From Candidatus Nanohaloarchaea archaeon (GTDB lineage Archaea; EX4484-52; DAOVKX01): a stretch of DNA of 15,760 nt. The stretch's first letter is position 1, and each line of letters opens with the position of its first letter. Location: assembly GCA_030631505.1 (NCBI GenBank), contig DAOVKX010000015.1, forward strand, positions 1 through 15,760, given 5' to 3'. Positions 1 to 6,444 of this stretch are shown here, piece after piece. The translations under genes and the position numbers were made by a program. The notes under the pieces are model-generated. The model ran no database searches. It had not been told where the DNA came from and was given only the letters and a program-made list of their open reading frames with translations.

Positions 1-973
1 AACTGAAGATGATTTAAAGGTCATAAGGAATGTAAAAGGTGTTGATTACGCTATCGGAGACATTATGAAGTCTGTAGGAGTCAAATTCAAAGGGCAGACA
101 AAAGAAACATATGTTCACGGTGTTCCTGTAGACAGCGAATCAATCAGGTTTATGGAAGGTATAGATTTCTTTGCTGTTGAAAACGGGAGGAACTTAAAAG
201 AAGGGGACAAATACAAAGCAGTTGTTGGCTATTCACTGAACGATAATTTTTATGATAAACAGGTTAAAAGGGGTGACACGCTTTTGATCAAGGGGAAGGA
301 ATTCGATGTTGTCGGGATATATAAGAAAAGCGGAATACCAATGCATGACAGCAAAGTTGTTATACTGCAGGATGTGTTAAAAGAACTTCTTGATACTGAT
401 GAATTCTCAACCATATTCTGCACTGCCAAAGAAACATTTGAACCCCAAGATGTTGTTGAGGAATTAGAAAAAGACCTGCGCAAATCAAGAAATGTGAAAG
501 AAGGTGAGGAAGATTTTACTGTGTCAACTGCAGAACAACTCATAAACCAGTTTAATACAATTCTTAATCTTGTTCAGGCAGTTCTTATCGGGATAGCTGC
601 AATATCCCTGCTCGTTGGCGGGATTGGTATAATGACCACTATGTATACTTCTGTTATGGAAAGAACGCGGGAAATAGGGATTATGAAGGCAATTGGTGCT
701 GGAAATGGAGATGTAATGCTACTGTTTTTAATAGAATCTGGCTTTCTTGGAGTTGTAGGGGGTATGCTGGGTATTCTCATGGGCTTTTCCATGAGTAAAG
801 CTGCAGAACTTGCAGCAGTGTATTATGGCGTTGATATACTGAAAGCATACATGGGCCTGGACTTAATAATTGGGGTTCTAATATTTTCATTTATAGTCGG
901 CGCTGTTTCAGGTTTGATGCCTGCAAGAAGGGCTTCCAAAATGAAGCCGGTAGATGCTTTGAGGTTCGGATAA
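1..973 (+). CDS. ABC transporter permease, MacB/FtsX type (5' partial)
   Basis: C-terminal part of a permease of the MacB/LolC/FtsX superfamily, which couples cytoplasmic ATP hydrolysis to work on lipids, peptides or lipoproteins outside the membrane. The frame is open from base 2, and the 21 residues before the first ATG (base 65) align with the middle of the downstream paralogue, so base 65 is not the real start; TM1 lies outside the window. Visible: most of the extracellular MacB-core domain, then three TM segments with the FtsX signature 'ERTREIGIMKAIGA' between the first and second. It ends PARRASKMKPVDALRFG, the usual C-terminal 'PA..A....P..ALR' motif. One base separates its stop from the next permease, whose ribosome site (GAGGTT, 961-966) lies inside this gene, so they are co-translated. 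The ATPase gene is expected to the left, outside the window (inference). Confidence 0.9.
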   Translation, partial: TEDDLKVIRNVKGVDYAIGDIMKSVGVKFKGQTKETYVHGVPVDSESIRFMEGIDFFAVENGRNLKEGDKYKAVVGYSLNDNFYDKQVKRGDTLLIKGKEFDVVGIYKKSGIPMHDSKVVILQDVLKELLDTDEFSTIFCTAKETFEPQDVVEELEKDLRKSRNVKEGEEDFTVSTAEQLINQFNTILNLVQAVLIGIAAISLLVGGIGIMTTMYTSVMERTREIGIMKAIGAGNGDVMLLFLIESGFLGVVGGMLGILMGFSMSKAAELAAVYYGVDILKAYMGLDLIIGVLIFSFIVGAVSGLMPARRASKMKPVDALRFG

Positions 974-974
974 A

Positions 975-2183
975 ATGCTTAAGGATTATTTCAGGTTTGC
1001 GTTTAAGAACATAGTTGAAAAAGGTATACGGAGCTGGCTAACGATGATTGGGATAATCATTGGAATAGCTGCTGTTGTTTCTTTAATCTCAATAGGAGAA
1101 GGTATGCAAACGGGAATAAACGAGCAGTTTGAAATGATGGGCGCTGATGTAATTATGATAATGCCTGGGGAAAATATAATGTCAATCGCCTCCGGAAGCT
1201 CCCTGGGCGAGAATGATATAGAACTAATCAAAAAAATAAACGGTATCTCCATTGTCGGGAGCGCGTTGACAAGAGTGGCAAAAGTCAAATTCAAAGATGA
1301 AGTGAAGTATACCTGGGTCAGCGGGATGCCTACAGATGACGCACAGGACATATTTCTGGATATGCAGCAGATGGAAATTGAAAAGGGGCAGGAAAGGTTC
1401 AAGAAAACAGATATGCATAAAACTTTCGCGGGCTACCTGCTTTCACACGGTGAATTTTTTGAAAATGAAGTGAAACTAAGAGACCGGATTTTAATAAACG
1501 ACCAGGAATTTAAGGTTGTTTCCCTTATGGGAAAAATAGGCAATCCCCAGGATGACAGCTCACTCCTTATACCTCTTGATGCTGCAAGGGATTTGTTTAA
1601 TGCGCCTGATGAAGTAAGTATGATTATTGCCAGAGTCAAGCCGGGTGTTGACATTGATAAAGTGGCAGATGAAATAAAGGAAAGAATGCGAAAAGACCGG
1701 GGTCTGGAAAAGGGAGAGGAGGATTTCAATGTCCAGACATCAGAGCAGTTAATGGAGTCGATATCAACAATTCTTAATCTGGTCCAGGCATTTATAATAG
1801 GGATTGCGGCAATCTCCCTTATTGTTGGGGGTATTGGTATAACTAATACGATGTATACTTCTGTGCTCGAAAGGACGCGGGAAATCGGCGTGATGAAGGC
1901 AATCGGTGCAAGAAATGAAGATGTTTTGGTTTTGTTTTTAATAGAATCCGGGATACTTGGCATTGTCGGCGGCTTAATTGGCATCATTGCAGGGCTTGGA
2001 ATGGGAAAGCTCGCTGAATTTGCCGCTGTTTCTGCAGGAGTTGAACTGCTGAAAGTGACAGTAAATCCTGTGCTGATAACAGGCGCGCTGGCTTTTTCAT
2101 TTCTGGTCGGCATGATTTCCGGAATCATGCCTGCAAGACAGGCGTCGAAATTGCAACCTGTTGAAGCGCTTAGGTATGAGTAG
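975..2183 (+). CDS. ABC transporter permease, MacB/FtsX type (complete paralogue)
   Basis: Complete 402-residue permease. Residues 1-18 are cytoplasmic, TM1 is about 19-42 (SWLTMIGIIIGIAAVVSLIS), a MacB-core extracellular domain covers about 45-255, and three C-terminal TM segments (about 270-295, 320-345, 362-388) carry the FtsX signature ERTREIGVMKAIGA. It ends with PARQASKLQPVEALRYE. About 400 residues is normal for one-TM-plus-three-TM permeases lacking the fused ATPase of Gram-negative MacB. It is strongly similar over its length to the partial gene before it, so the pair looks like a tandem duplication and may form a heterodimer with a shared ATPase (inference). The start at 975 is fixed by GAGGTT at 961-966. 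The substrate cannot be told from sequence. Confidence 0.93.
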   Translation: MLKDYFRFAFKNIVEKGIRSWLTMIGIIIGIAAVVSLISIGEGMQTGINEQFEMMGADVIMIMPGENIMSIASGSSLGENDIELIKKINGISIVGSALTRVAKVKFKDEVKYTWVSGMPTDDAQDIFLDMQQMEIEKGQERFKKTDMHKTFAGYLLSHGEFFENEVKLRDRILINDQEFKVVSLMGKIGNPQDDSSLLIPLDAARDLFNAPDEVSMIIARVKPGVDIDKVADEIKERMRKDRGLEKGEEDFNVQTSEQLMESISTILNLVQAFIIGIAAISLIVGGIGITNTMYTSVLERTREIGVMKAIGARNEDVLVLFLIESGILGIVGGLIGIIAGLGMGKLAEFAAVSAGVELLKVTVNPVLITGALAFSFLVGMISGIMPARQASKLQPVEALRYE

Positions 2184-2230
2184 GTTTAATCGGGTTTCAA
2201 CAATCTTATATGTTGCAGAAAATCTGAAAA

Positions 2231-3007
2231 TTAACTTTCAACACAAATACCTTTAGTGCAGTTAAGAGGAACAAAGCAGTAAGGATAATAAAATGGTTTT
2301 TCGCAGCAGGGTCCGAATTTATACCCGCAAGTTACTCCGTCTATAAAAACCTGCGTTATTATGTAATTTGTTCTGTTTGGATCTGTGGCAACACCAATCC
2401 CTGTTTCGTCAAATTCCTGAGTTAAAATGTTTTCCCTGTGGCCCGGGCTGTTCATCCAGCCCTCAACAGACTTGTTTGCTATTTCCTTTAGTGTGTAATA
2501 TTCTGCAGGAGTGTTTTCAGAACCAATGTAAAAACTCTTCACTATGCTTATTCCGTAGATGTTTTCAGCGGACATGTTGAAGTAGAATACGCCGTAGTTC
2601 TTAAGCCGGTCATCGTGATATTCGCCGTCCTGATCCTCATGGTCAATATATATATCAAGTTTAATGCCCTCATTTAACTCCGCGAGGTATTGGCTGTGCC
2701 TTCTTGCTACATTAGCCAAATCATGGCTCCATTTTAAAGAACTCCATCCGGTTTTATTTCTTTCCTCGTTTATCAAATCGTGAATCTGCCTCTCCAGTTC
2801 ATAAGGGTCTATAACTGGTTTTGATGGAGGCATCAGGACAATGTCAGCTACACTACCTGACCGGAAACCAGAATACAAAACAAACCCTAAAATTACCAAA
2901 ATCAGGATAAAAAGCACAGACATTCCGCGCTCAACTATTTTTCCCCGGTTCCTGATAAAAAATGATGCCATAGGTTTGAGATGTTCAGTTAAATTTTTTT
3001 TATCCAT
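2231..3007 (-). CDS. Membrane-anchored CAP/SCP domain protein (YkwD-like)
   Basis: 258 residues. One hydrophobic segment near the N terminus (about 29-47) follows a basic stretch, consistent with a signal anchor and an outside domain. Residues about 73-224 form a CAP domain (cysteine-rich secretory/antigen 5/PR-1): LINEERNKTGW, a conserved His at 104, SAEN at 146-149, and the diagnostic GWMNSPGHRENIL at 183-195, followed by GIGVA and a final beta strand. In this family the two His and Glu residues line the cavity. A short Cys-rich tail (C227, C234, C235, C244, C250, C255) follows, probably disulphide-bonded. Microbial CAP proteins are secreted, with roles mostly unsettled (cell wall, adhesion, lipid binding). 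It lies just after the metalloprotease gene on the same strand with its own TATA-like box. There is no clear ribosome site, so the transcript may be leaderless. Confidence 0.88.
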   Translation of the reverse strand: MDKKNLTEHLKPMASFFIRNRGKIVERGMSVLFILILVILGFVLYSGFRSGSVADIVLMPPSKPVIDPYELERQIHDLINEERNKTGWSSLKWSHDLANVARRHSQYLAELNEGIKLDIYIDHEDQDGEYHDDRLKNYGVFYFNMSAENIYGISIVKSFYIGSENTPAEYYTLKEIANKSVEGWMNSPGHRENILTQEFDETGIGVATDPNRTNYIITQVFIDGVTCGYKFGPCCEKPFYYPYCFVPLNCTKGICVES

Positions 3008-3028
3008 AATAAAGAATTGCTGTATTTG

Positions 3029-3040
3029 TATAAAAATTTA
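3029..3040 (-). promoter_or_regulatory. TATA-like box of the CAP gene
   Basis: On the minus strand this reads TAAATTTTTATA, 22-33 bases before the ATG at 3007. With no ribosome site before that ATG, this spacing fits a leaderless or near-leaderless archaeal transcript. It is a pattern match only. Confidence 0.4.
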
Positions 3041-3075
3041 TGACTTTAATATTTTATTTCCTTGTGATTAATAAC

Positions 3076-3103
3076 AAAAATAAAAGAAAGAAAAAAAGAA
3101 AAC
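3076..3103 (-). terminator. Poly-T terminator after the metalloprotease gene
   Basis: The minus strand downstream of the protease stop is nearly all pyrimidine, with runs of T (TTTTCTTTTTTTCTTTC). Archaeal RNA polymerase terminates in such U-rich tracts without a hairpin. It suggests the protease and CAP genes are separate transcripts. Confidence 0.5.
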
Positions 3104-3115
3104 TGTATTTTCATT

Positions 3116-4015
3116 TTAATGGTAAAGTTTTCGTATTCCTGTAATGTCTCCAGATTCTAAATCCCTTTTCTTTGTTTCACTGTAATCTGCGTAACCGTAC
3201 ATGGTCTGTTCTGAGCACTCATCTGTGTAGAGATCGCCTAATCCAACGCTGTGACCAAGTTCATGGGTTGCTATGTTCTCAAAGTCCATCTTGCCTGCTT
3301 CGCCTGTTGCAGACCAGTTAAAGTCCTCTTGGTCAAATATCATATCCCATTCAACCAGCTCTCTTGCCCATGGAGGTCCTCTAAAGACACCCCATATAAT
3401 TGCAACTCCTATTGCGCCGGGTTCATCTATATCTCCAAAATACACTTCATTTTTGTTGTCTGGACTTACTGTGTCTGCCACCAGTGTTTCATCGGTATTG
3501 CTTCCGTTTCCAAGAATGTTAACTCCCGCTACTGATTCCCATTTGTCAATATTGTAAGCAAGATTGTTTACAACAAATGTTTCACTTAAACCTCTTGTGT
3601 TATCTGGGTTAACTATGTAAGGTTCAATAGTTCTCCATTTTGCACCTTTTGCCAAAAAGCCATAGCATGAACTTGTGTCTGGTTCTTCTCCGCTGCAATC
3701 TTGGTGGCACTTCCTTGCATTTTCCCCGGGTTCGCAAATTCCGTTACCGCATTCAGTCCCTGGTTTTGCATATCCCTTTTTATAATTTATTATTGCATAT
3801 CCTTCCACAAATCTTCCGTTATCTATTGCTGTTCCCAAGCTAAAAACTCCTGGAGCAACTTCTATAGCCCTTGGAGGTATTGTAACTGTATTCTTCACTT
3901 CTCCTGTTACAGGATTTGTTACTTTTGCTGCCAGAAAATCTGGTTTTGTTGCTAATACTAATCCTACAGAAAATACTAATGCTATTACTACCCCTAATGT
4001 TAGATATTTTTTCAT
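3116..4015 (-). CDS. Secreted matrixin/snapalysin-like zinc metalloprotease with PGE Cys module
   Basis: 299 residues. Residues 1-22 look like a signal peptide (MKKYLTLGVVIALVFSVGLV). At 89-107 is a compact Cys module, CGNGICEPGE followed by C103 and DC106-107, found in many secreted archaeal proteins. The C-terminal half is a zincin: HELGHSVGLGD at 251-261 gives zinc ligands H251 and H255, catalytic E252 and probable third ligand D261, and EQTMYGYAD (M272) supplies the metzincin Met-turn. Matrixins usually have His as third ligand; Asp there is the snapalysin arrangement. No cysteine-switch propeptide is obvious. The start is supported by GTGGT before the ATG and a TATA-like box at 4047-4057. 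Likely role: extracellular or surface proteolysis; the substrate is unknown. It precedes the secreted CAP gene on the same strand. Confidence 0.88.
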   Translation of the reverse strand: MKKYLTLGVVIALVFSVGLVLATKPDFLAAKVTNPVTGEVKNTVTIPPRAIEVAPGVFSLGTAIDNGRFVEGYAIINYKKGYAKPGTECGNGICEPGENARKCHQDCSGEEPDTSSCYGFLAKGAKWRTIEPYIVNPDNTRGLSETFVVNNLAYNIDKWESVAGVNILGNGSNTDETLVADTVSPDNKNEVYFGDIDEPGAIGVAIIWGVFRGPPWARELVEWDMIFDQEDFNWSATGEAGKMDFENIATHELGHSVGLGDLYTDECSEQTMYGYADYSETKKRDLESGDITGIRKLYH

Positions 4016-4046
4016 TTTACCACTATGGCATTATTAGGTGTTTGTC

Positions 4047-4057
4047 TTTAAAAATTT
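4047..4057 (-). promoter_or_regulatory. TATA-like box of the metalloprotease gene
   Basis: The minus strand reads AAATTTTTAAA about 32-42 bases before the ATG at 4015, preceded by a purine-rich GAGTG that could be a BRE. The spacing leaves room for a short leader carrying the GTGGT ribosome site. Confidence 0.4.
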
Positions 4058-4089
4058 CACTCAGGCAAATACACGCAATAATACTTATT

Positions 4090-4446
4090 TTACCAATATT
4101 CCCAAAATCCGTATCCGTTAAGCAGCCAATCTATACTGATATGAAAAAGAGCGAAGAGGGTTAGCATTATTCCAAATTTCCACCTGAAAATGGCAGAGAC
4201 CAAACCAAAAGGAAGCCACAAAGAGAAATGATGGAAAAGGAATTGTCCAATATACTCACTTGCGCAATTGTTATCAATGAACATATCCTGAATTCCGCAC
4301 GAACTGGCAACAAACAAGTGGTCTATGTCTATTGCAACAGAACCCAAAAGGAATGCCAAAATCAATAATTTTTTATTTTCAGTTTTATTCCACAGAGCTG
4401 CCAGAAGAATCAAACCAATCATAAAATGAATGTAGCTAACGGGCAT
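4090..4446 (-). CDS. Small integral membrane protein with His/Asp motifs (metal-dependent-hydrolase-like, DUF6122/YdjM-like)
   Basis: 118 residues with about four hydrophobic segments. Polar residues sit inside otherwise hydrophobic stretches in a pattern seen in the membrane-bound YdjM/DUF457 and DUF6122 groups: H7 in YIHFMIG, D40/D42/H43 in LGSVAIDIDHL, H72-H73 in FHHFSLWLPFG, and H102/D106 in FHISIDWL. These would form a metal site within the membrane, although no enzyme activity is firmly established for such proteins. The start is chosen from GTGAT spaced 3 bases before ATG. It is divergent from the 65-residue gene, sharing a symmetric TATA region. The family call is from motif spacing and is moderately sure. 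Confidence 0.65.
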   Translation of the reverse strand: MPVSYIHFMIGLILLAALWNKTENKKLLILAFLLGSVAIDIDHLFVASSCGIQDMFIDNNCASEYIGQFLFHHFSLWLPFGLVSAIFRWKFGIMLTLFALFHISIDWLLNGYGFWEYW

Positions 4447-4479
4447 TTAATCACGCATTGAACTTGGTTGTTTTTTGTA

Positions 4480-4493
4480 GTATAAATTTAAAC
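4480..4493. promoter_or_regulatory. Near-palindromic divergent TATA region
   Basis: GTATAAATTTAAAC reads almost the same on both strands (12 of 14 positions). Its centre is about 40 bases from each of the two divergent starts (4446 minus, 4526 plus), so one AT box could seat TBP for both genes. This is inferred from position and symmetry. Confidence 0.45.
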
Positions 4494-4525
4494 ACGAATC
4501 CATAAATATCATTAGGTGATTTAAA

Positions 4526-4723
4526 ATGTCTTTTACAAAATGGGCAAATTCAAAATGCAAAAAATTAAACTGGATTGACATACAATGCATAAAACTGAGT
4601 GTTTTTGCAATTGCATTAGCATTGGCGAAAATATGGCCGGAAATACTTGGTCTGGATTTGTATGTTTATCTCGTAATTGCTGTATTGGCTGCATTAGTGC
4701 CACTAAAGAAGATATTTGCATGA
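4526..4723 (+). CDS. Small two-TM membrane protein, unknown function
   Basis: 65 residues. A basic, Cys-containing N terminus (KWANSKCKKLNWIDIQCIK) is followed by two hydrophobic segments, about 25-40 and 45-60, and a C-terminal LKKIFA. A strong ribosome site GGTGAT at 4515-4520 is 5 bases before the ATG, and the divergent TATA region lies about 40 bases upstream, so this is very likely a real gene despite its size. I recognise the general type (short two-TM proteins with a 'KLS.FA.AL....W' core are common in small archaeal genomes) but know of no function. It converges on the 135-residue membrane protein, 13 bases apart. Confidence 0.75.
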   Translation: MSFTKWANSKCKKLNWIDIQCIKLSVFAIALALAKIWPEILGLDLYVYLVIAVLAALVPLKKIFA

Positions 4724-4736
4724 AACAAATTCTGGT

Positions 4737-5144
4737 TTATTCCATAGACCTGGCAATTGTAATCCCTGCAGCTATCATGTAGAAAAATGAACCAATTACT
4801 GAATTTACTGTAAATCCTATAGGGTAATTCATGCTTGTGTAAACCAGAAAAGCGCTTGGGATACTTACGACAATCCACATTAAAAGACCGAACTTTTTTC
4901 CTGCGGTTTTGTGGTCGCCTTTAAATGAACCTTTTGTTTTCTCAAAAACGTATGCCATCGCCAATGCCAAAACCCCTGGATGTGCGAAAAACAATAGCAT
5001 AATAGGGTCTGTTGCTGCCCTCATGCCGCCAAGCGACAACACATCATAAGGCCATACCAGATTTACTATATACTGAGAAAGGAATGACACTATAGTTATT
5101 ACAATACCTGCCAAGATTCCTGCTTTTAAGACTTTTTTGCACAT
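4737..5144 (-). CDS. Four-TM membrane protein, unknown function
   Basis: 135 residues. Hydrophobic segments at about 8-30, 48-66, 86-104 and 112-131 suggest four membrane passes, with a short charged loop in the middle (EKTKGSFKGDHKTAGKKFG). Between the first two segments is a conserved-looking GGMRAATDP loop. I do not recognise the family with confidence; it resembles small uncharacterised bacterial/archaeal membrane proteins. A TATA-like ATATATAAA is about 25-35 bases before the ATG on the minus strand (5168-5178), with no clear ribosome site, suggesting a leaderless transcript. Confidence 0.7.
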   Translation of the reverse strand: MCKKVLKAGILAGIVITIVSFLSQYIVNLVWPYDVLSLGGMRAATDPIMLLFFAHPGVLALAMAYVFEKTKGSFKGDHKTAGKKFGLLMWIVVSIPSAFLVYTSMNYPIGFTVNSVIGSFFYMIAAGITIARSME

Positions 5145-5242
5145 GCTATAAAATTAGTGGTTTCTGTTTATATATGAGATAGTTTCTTATAGTTTCGAGA
5201 ACAATAATTTATTTTCCAAGGTAGTTATGTTAGGGTGAAAAC

Positions 5243-5695
5243 TTGACAGGAACAGTTTATATATTTAATGAAAATGCAAGAATACCTGAAGAGCTAAAAG
5301 ATTCAAAAACTCTTGAGTATATAAAAGAACATGGTGTAGTGCGGAGACCCCATATAGAAGATAAGTTTGGTAATGGTAAAGAATTTGAAAATCTTATAGA
5401 CTTATGTTTAACTTACCAGATAATTGAAAAAAGAGAACCAAAATATTCACTTACAAAGGAAGGTAAGAAATTAGTAAGTGAAATACCTTTAGTTGGTGCA
5501 GAGTATTTTTATATTGTGAATACGCTAAAGGAAAACGGAAACGCTGAAAAAATAGTTTCACATTTCAGTTTATTAACAGAAGTTCAAAAAGAGCTTAAGA
5601 CTAGTGATTTCTCTGCAGAACAATTTTACAATTGCATAAAATTCTTAAAAGGTGAAACTGAACGTAATAAAAGAGTATTTATAAAAGAGGTATAA
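5243..5695 (+). CDS. Winged-helix-like small protein, TTG start
   Basis: 150 residues, start TTG. The preceding AGGGTGA (5232-5238) is a good ribosome site 4-5 bases before TTG, and the nearest upstream ATG (5227) is out of frame, so TTG is the best start. Residues about 25-75 look like a winged-helix fold: helix-turn-helix from LEYIKEHGVVRRPHIEDKFG, then LIDLCLTYQIIEKREPKYSL and TKEGKKLV, as in archaeal ArnR/MarR-like regulators. Residues 80-150 are mixed helical and charged. No membrane segment is seen. It may be a transcription regulator or a partner-binding wHTH domain; the target is not visible. A pyrimidine-rich terminator follows at once. Confidence 0.65.
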   Translation: MTGTVYIFNENARIPEELKDSKTLEYIKEHGVVRRPHIEDKFGNGKEFENLIDLCLTYQIIEKREPKYSLTKEGKKLVSEIPLVGAEYFYIVNTLKENGNAEKIVSHFSLLTEVQKELKTSDFSAEQFYNCIKFLKGETERNKRVFIKEV

Positions 5696-5696
5696 T

Positions 5697-5713
5697 TCTT
5701 TTTCTTTGATTTC
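5697..5713 (+). terminator. Pyrimidine-rich terminator after the winged-helix gene
   Basis: TTCTTTTTCTTTGATTT starts 2 bases after the stop codon. The T-rich tract is typical of archaeal intrinsic termination. Confidence 0.45.
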
Positions 5714-5720
5714 ATAATTA

Positions 5721-5731
5721 GATTTAAATAT
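5721..5731 (+). promoter_or_regulatory. TATA-like box of the BI-1 family gene
   Basis: GATTTAAATAT is about 22-32 bases before the ATG at 5753, and no Shine-Dalgarno site precedes that ATG. The spacing is right for a leaderless archaeal mRNA. Confidence 0.45.
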
Positions 5732-5752
5732 CAATCCAGCCAATATTTAGAA

Positions 5753-6373
5753 ATGGACAAACAGATTTTCAACCAGAAGGTCATACCCAGGTTTTCTCTG
5801 ACGCTGATGATAGCGTCAATAGGTGTTTTTATAGGGTTCTTTATACCGCCGATTTTGTATATTCCCATAATGATTGCAGAATTTGCGATACTGATAGCGA
5901 CATTCTGGTTCAGGAAGCAAAGGAATATGAGTTCTCCTTTGCTGTATTTTTTTGTGCTCCTGACAGGCATCACAACTACGCCGATAGTTGCATGGGCAGG
6001 TCATGTTGGCGGGGCAGGAATCGTGCTTCAGGCATTGGGCATAACAACGCTTGTTTTCTTTTCGCTTTCGTATTATGTTTATACAACTGGGAGGGATTTC
6101 CGCTCAATTGGAACTTTTTTGATGTTTGCCCTGCTTGGTGCTATACTAGCTTCTGTGGTAAACATGTTTTTAGGCAATGCCTTGTTCAGCATAATTCTTG
6201 ACGTAATTGTCCTGATTATATTTCTTGGCTTTGTGATGTATGACATGTCAAAAATATTAAGGGATTACAACAATGAAGACGTAAACATCGCAGTTCTTTC
6301 GCTGTATCTTGATTTCCTGAACATATTCATAAGGATTCTGCACCTTCTTGTATTGTCGAAAAGAAGAAATTGA
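5753..6373 (+). CDS. Bax inhibitor-1/TMBIM family membrane protein
   Basis: 206 residues, nearly all hydrophobic, with seven likely TM segments. Family marks: GITTTPI at 72-78 in the third TM, a FSLSYYVYTTGRDF loop, YDMSKILRDY at 162-172 and SLYLDFLNIFIRIL at 183-196. In the bacterial homologue YetJ two Asp residues in the last two helices form a pH-sensitive pair gating a Ca2+ leak; D164 and D187 here lie in the matching motifs. The expected role is therefore a pH-dependent cation/Ca2+ leak channel or a membrane stress factor (family knowledge plus inference). The start is set by the TATA spacing. It sits upstream of the polyprenyl synthase gene, 71 bases apart, with a separate TATA-like box between them. 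Confidence 0.88.
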   Translation: MDKQIFNQKVIPRFSLTLMIASIGVFIGFFIPPILYIPIMIAEFAILIATFWFRKQRNMSSPLLYFFVLLTGITTTPIVAWAGHVGGAGIVLQALGITTLVFFSLSYYVYTTGRDFRSIGTFLMFALLGAILASVVNMFLGNALFSIILDVIVLIIFLGFVMYDMSKILRDYNNEDVNIAVLSLYLDFLNIFIRILHLLVLSKRRN

Positions 6374-6408
6374 TGCCATCATTTAATCGACAATTGCTTG
6401 GCATAGAG

Positions 6409-6418
6409 ATATAAAATT
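6409..6418 (+). promoter_or_regulatory. TATA-like box of the polyprenyl synthase gene
   Basis: ATATAAAATT is 27-36 bases before the ATG at 6445. A weak ribosome site GTGG (6437-6440) lies just before the start. Confidence 0.4.
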
Positions 6419-6444
6419 AACGAATCAATACATATTGTGGTTTT

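Noticed and set aside
65..973. ATG at 65 as the true start of the first permease
   Set aside because: The frame is open to the window edge and the residues before it align with the paralogue, so the gene begins outside the window.
1433..2128. 231-aa minus-strand open frame inside the second permease
   Set aside because: Low-complexity Ser/Ile/Pro-rich translation antisense to a strong permease gene; a shadow of its codon pattern. The same applies to minus frames at 250-543, 986-1402 and 6417-6962.
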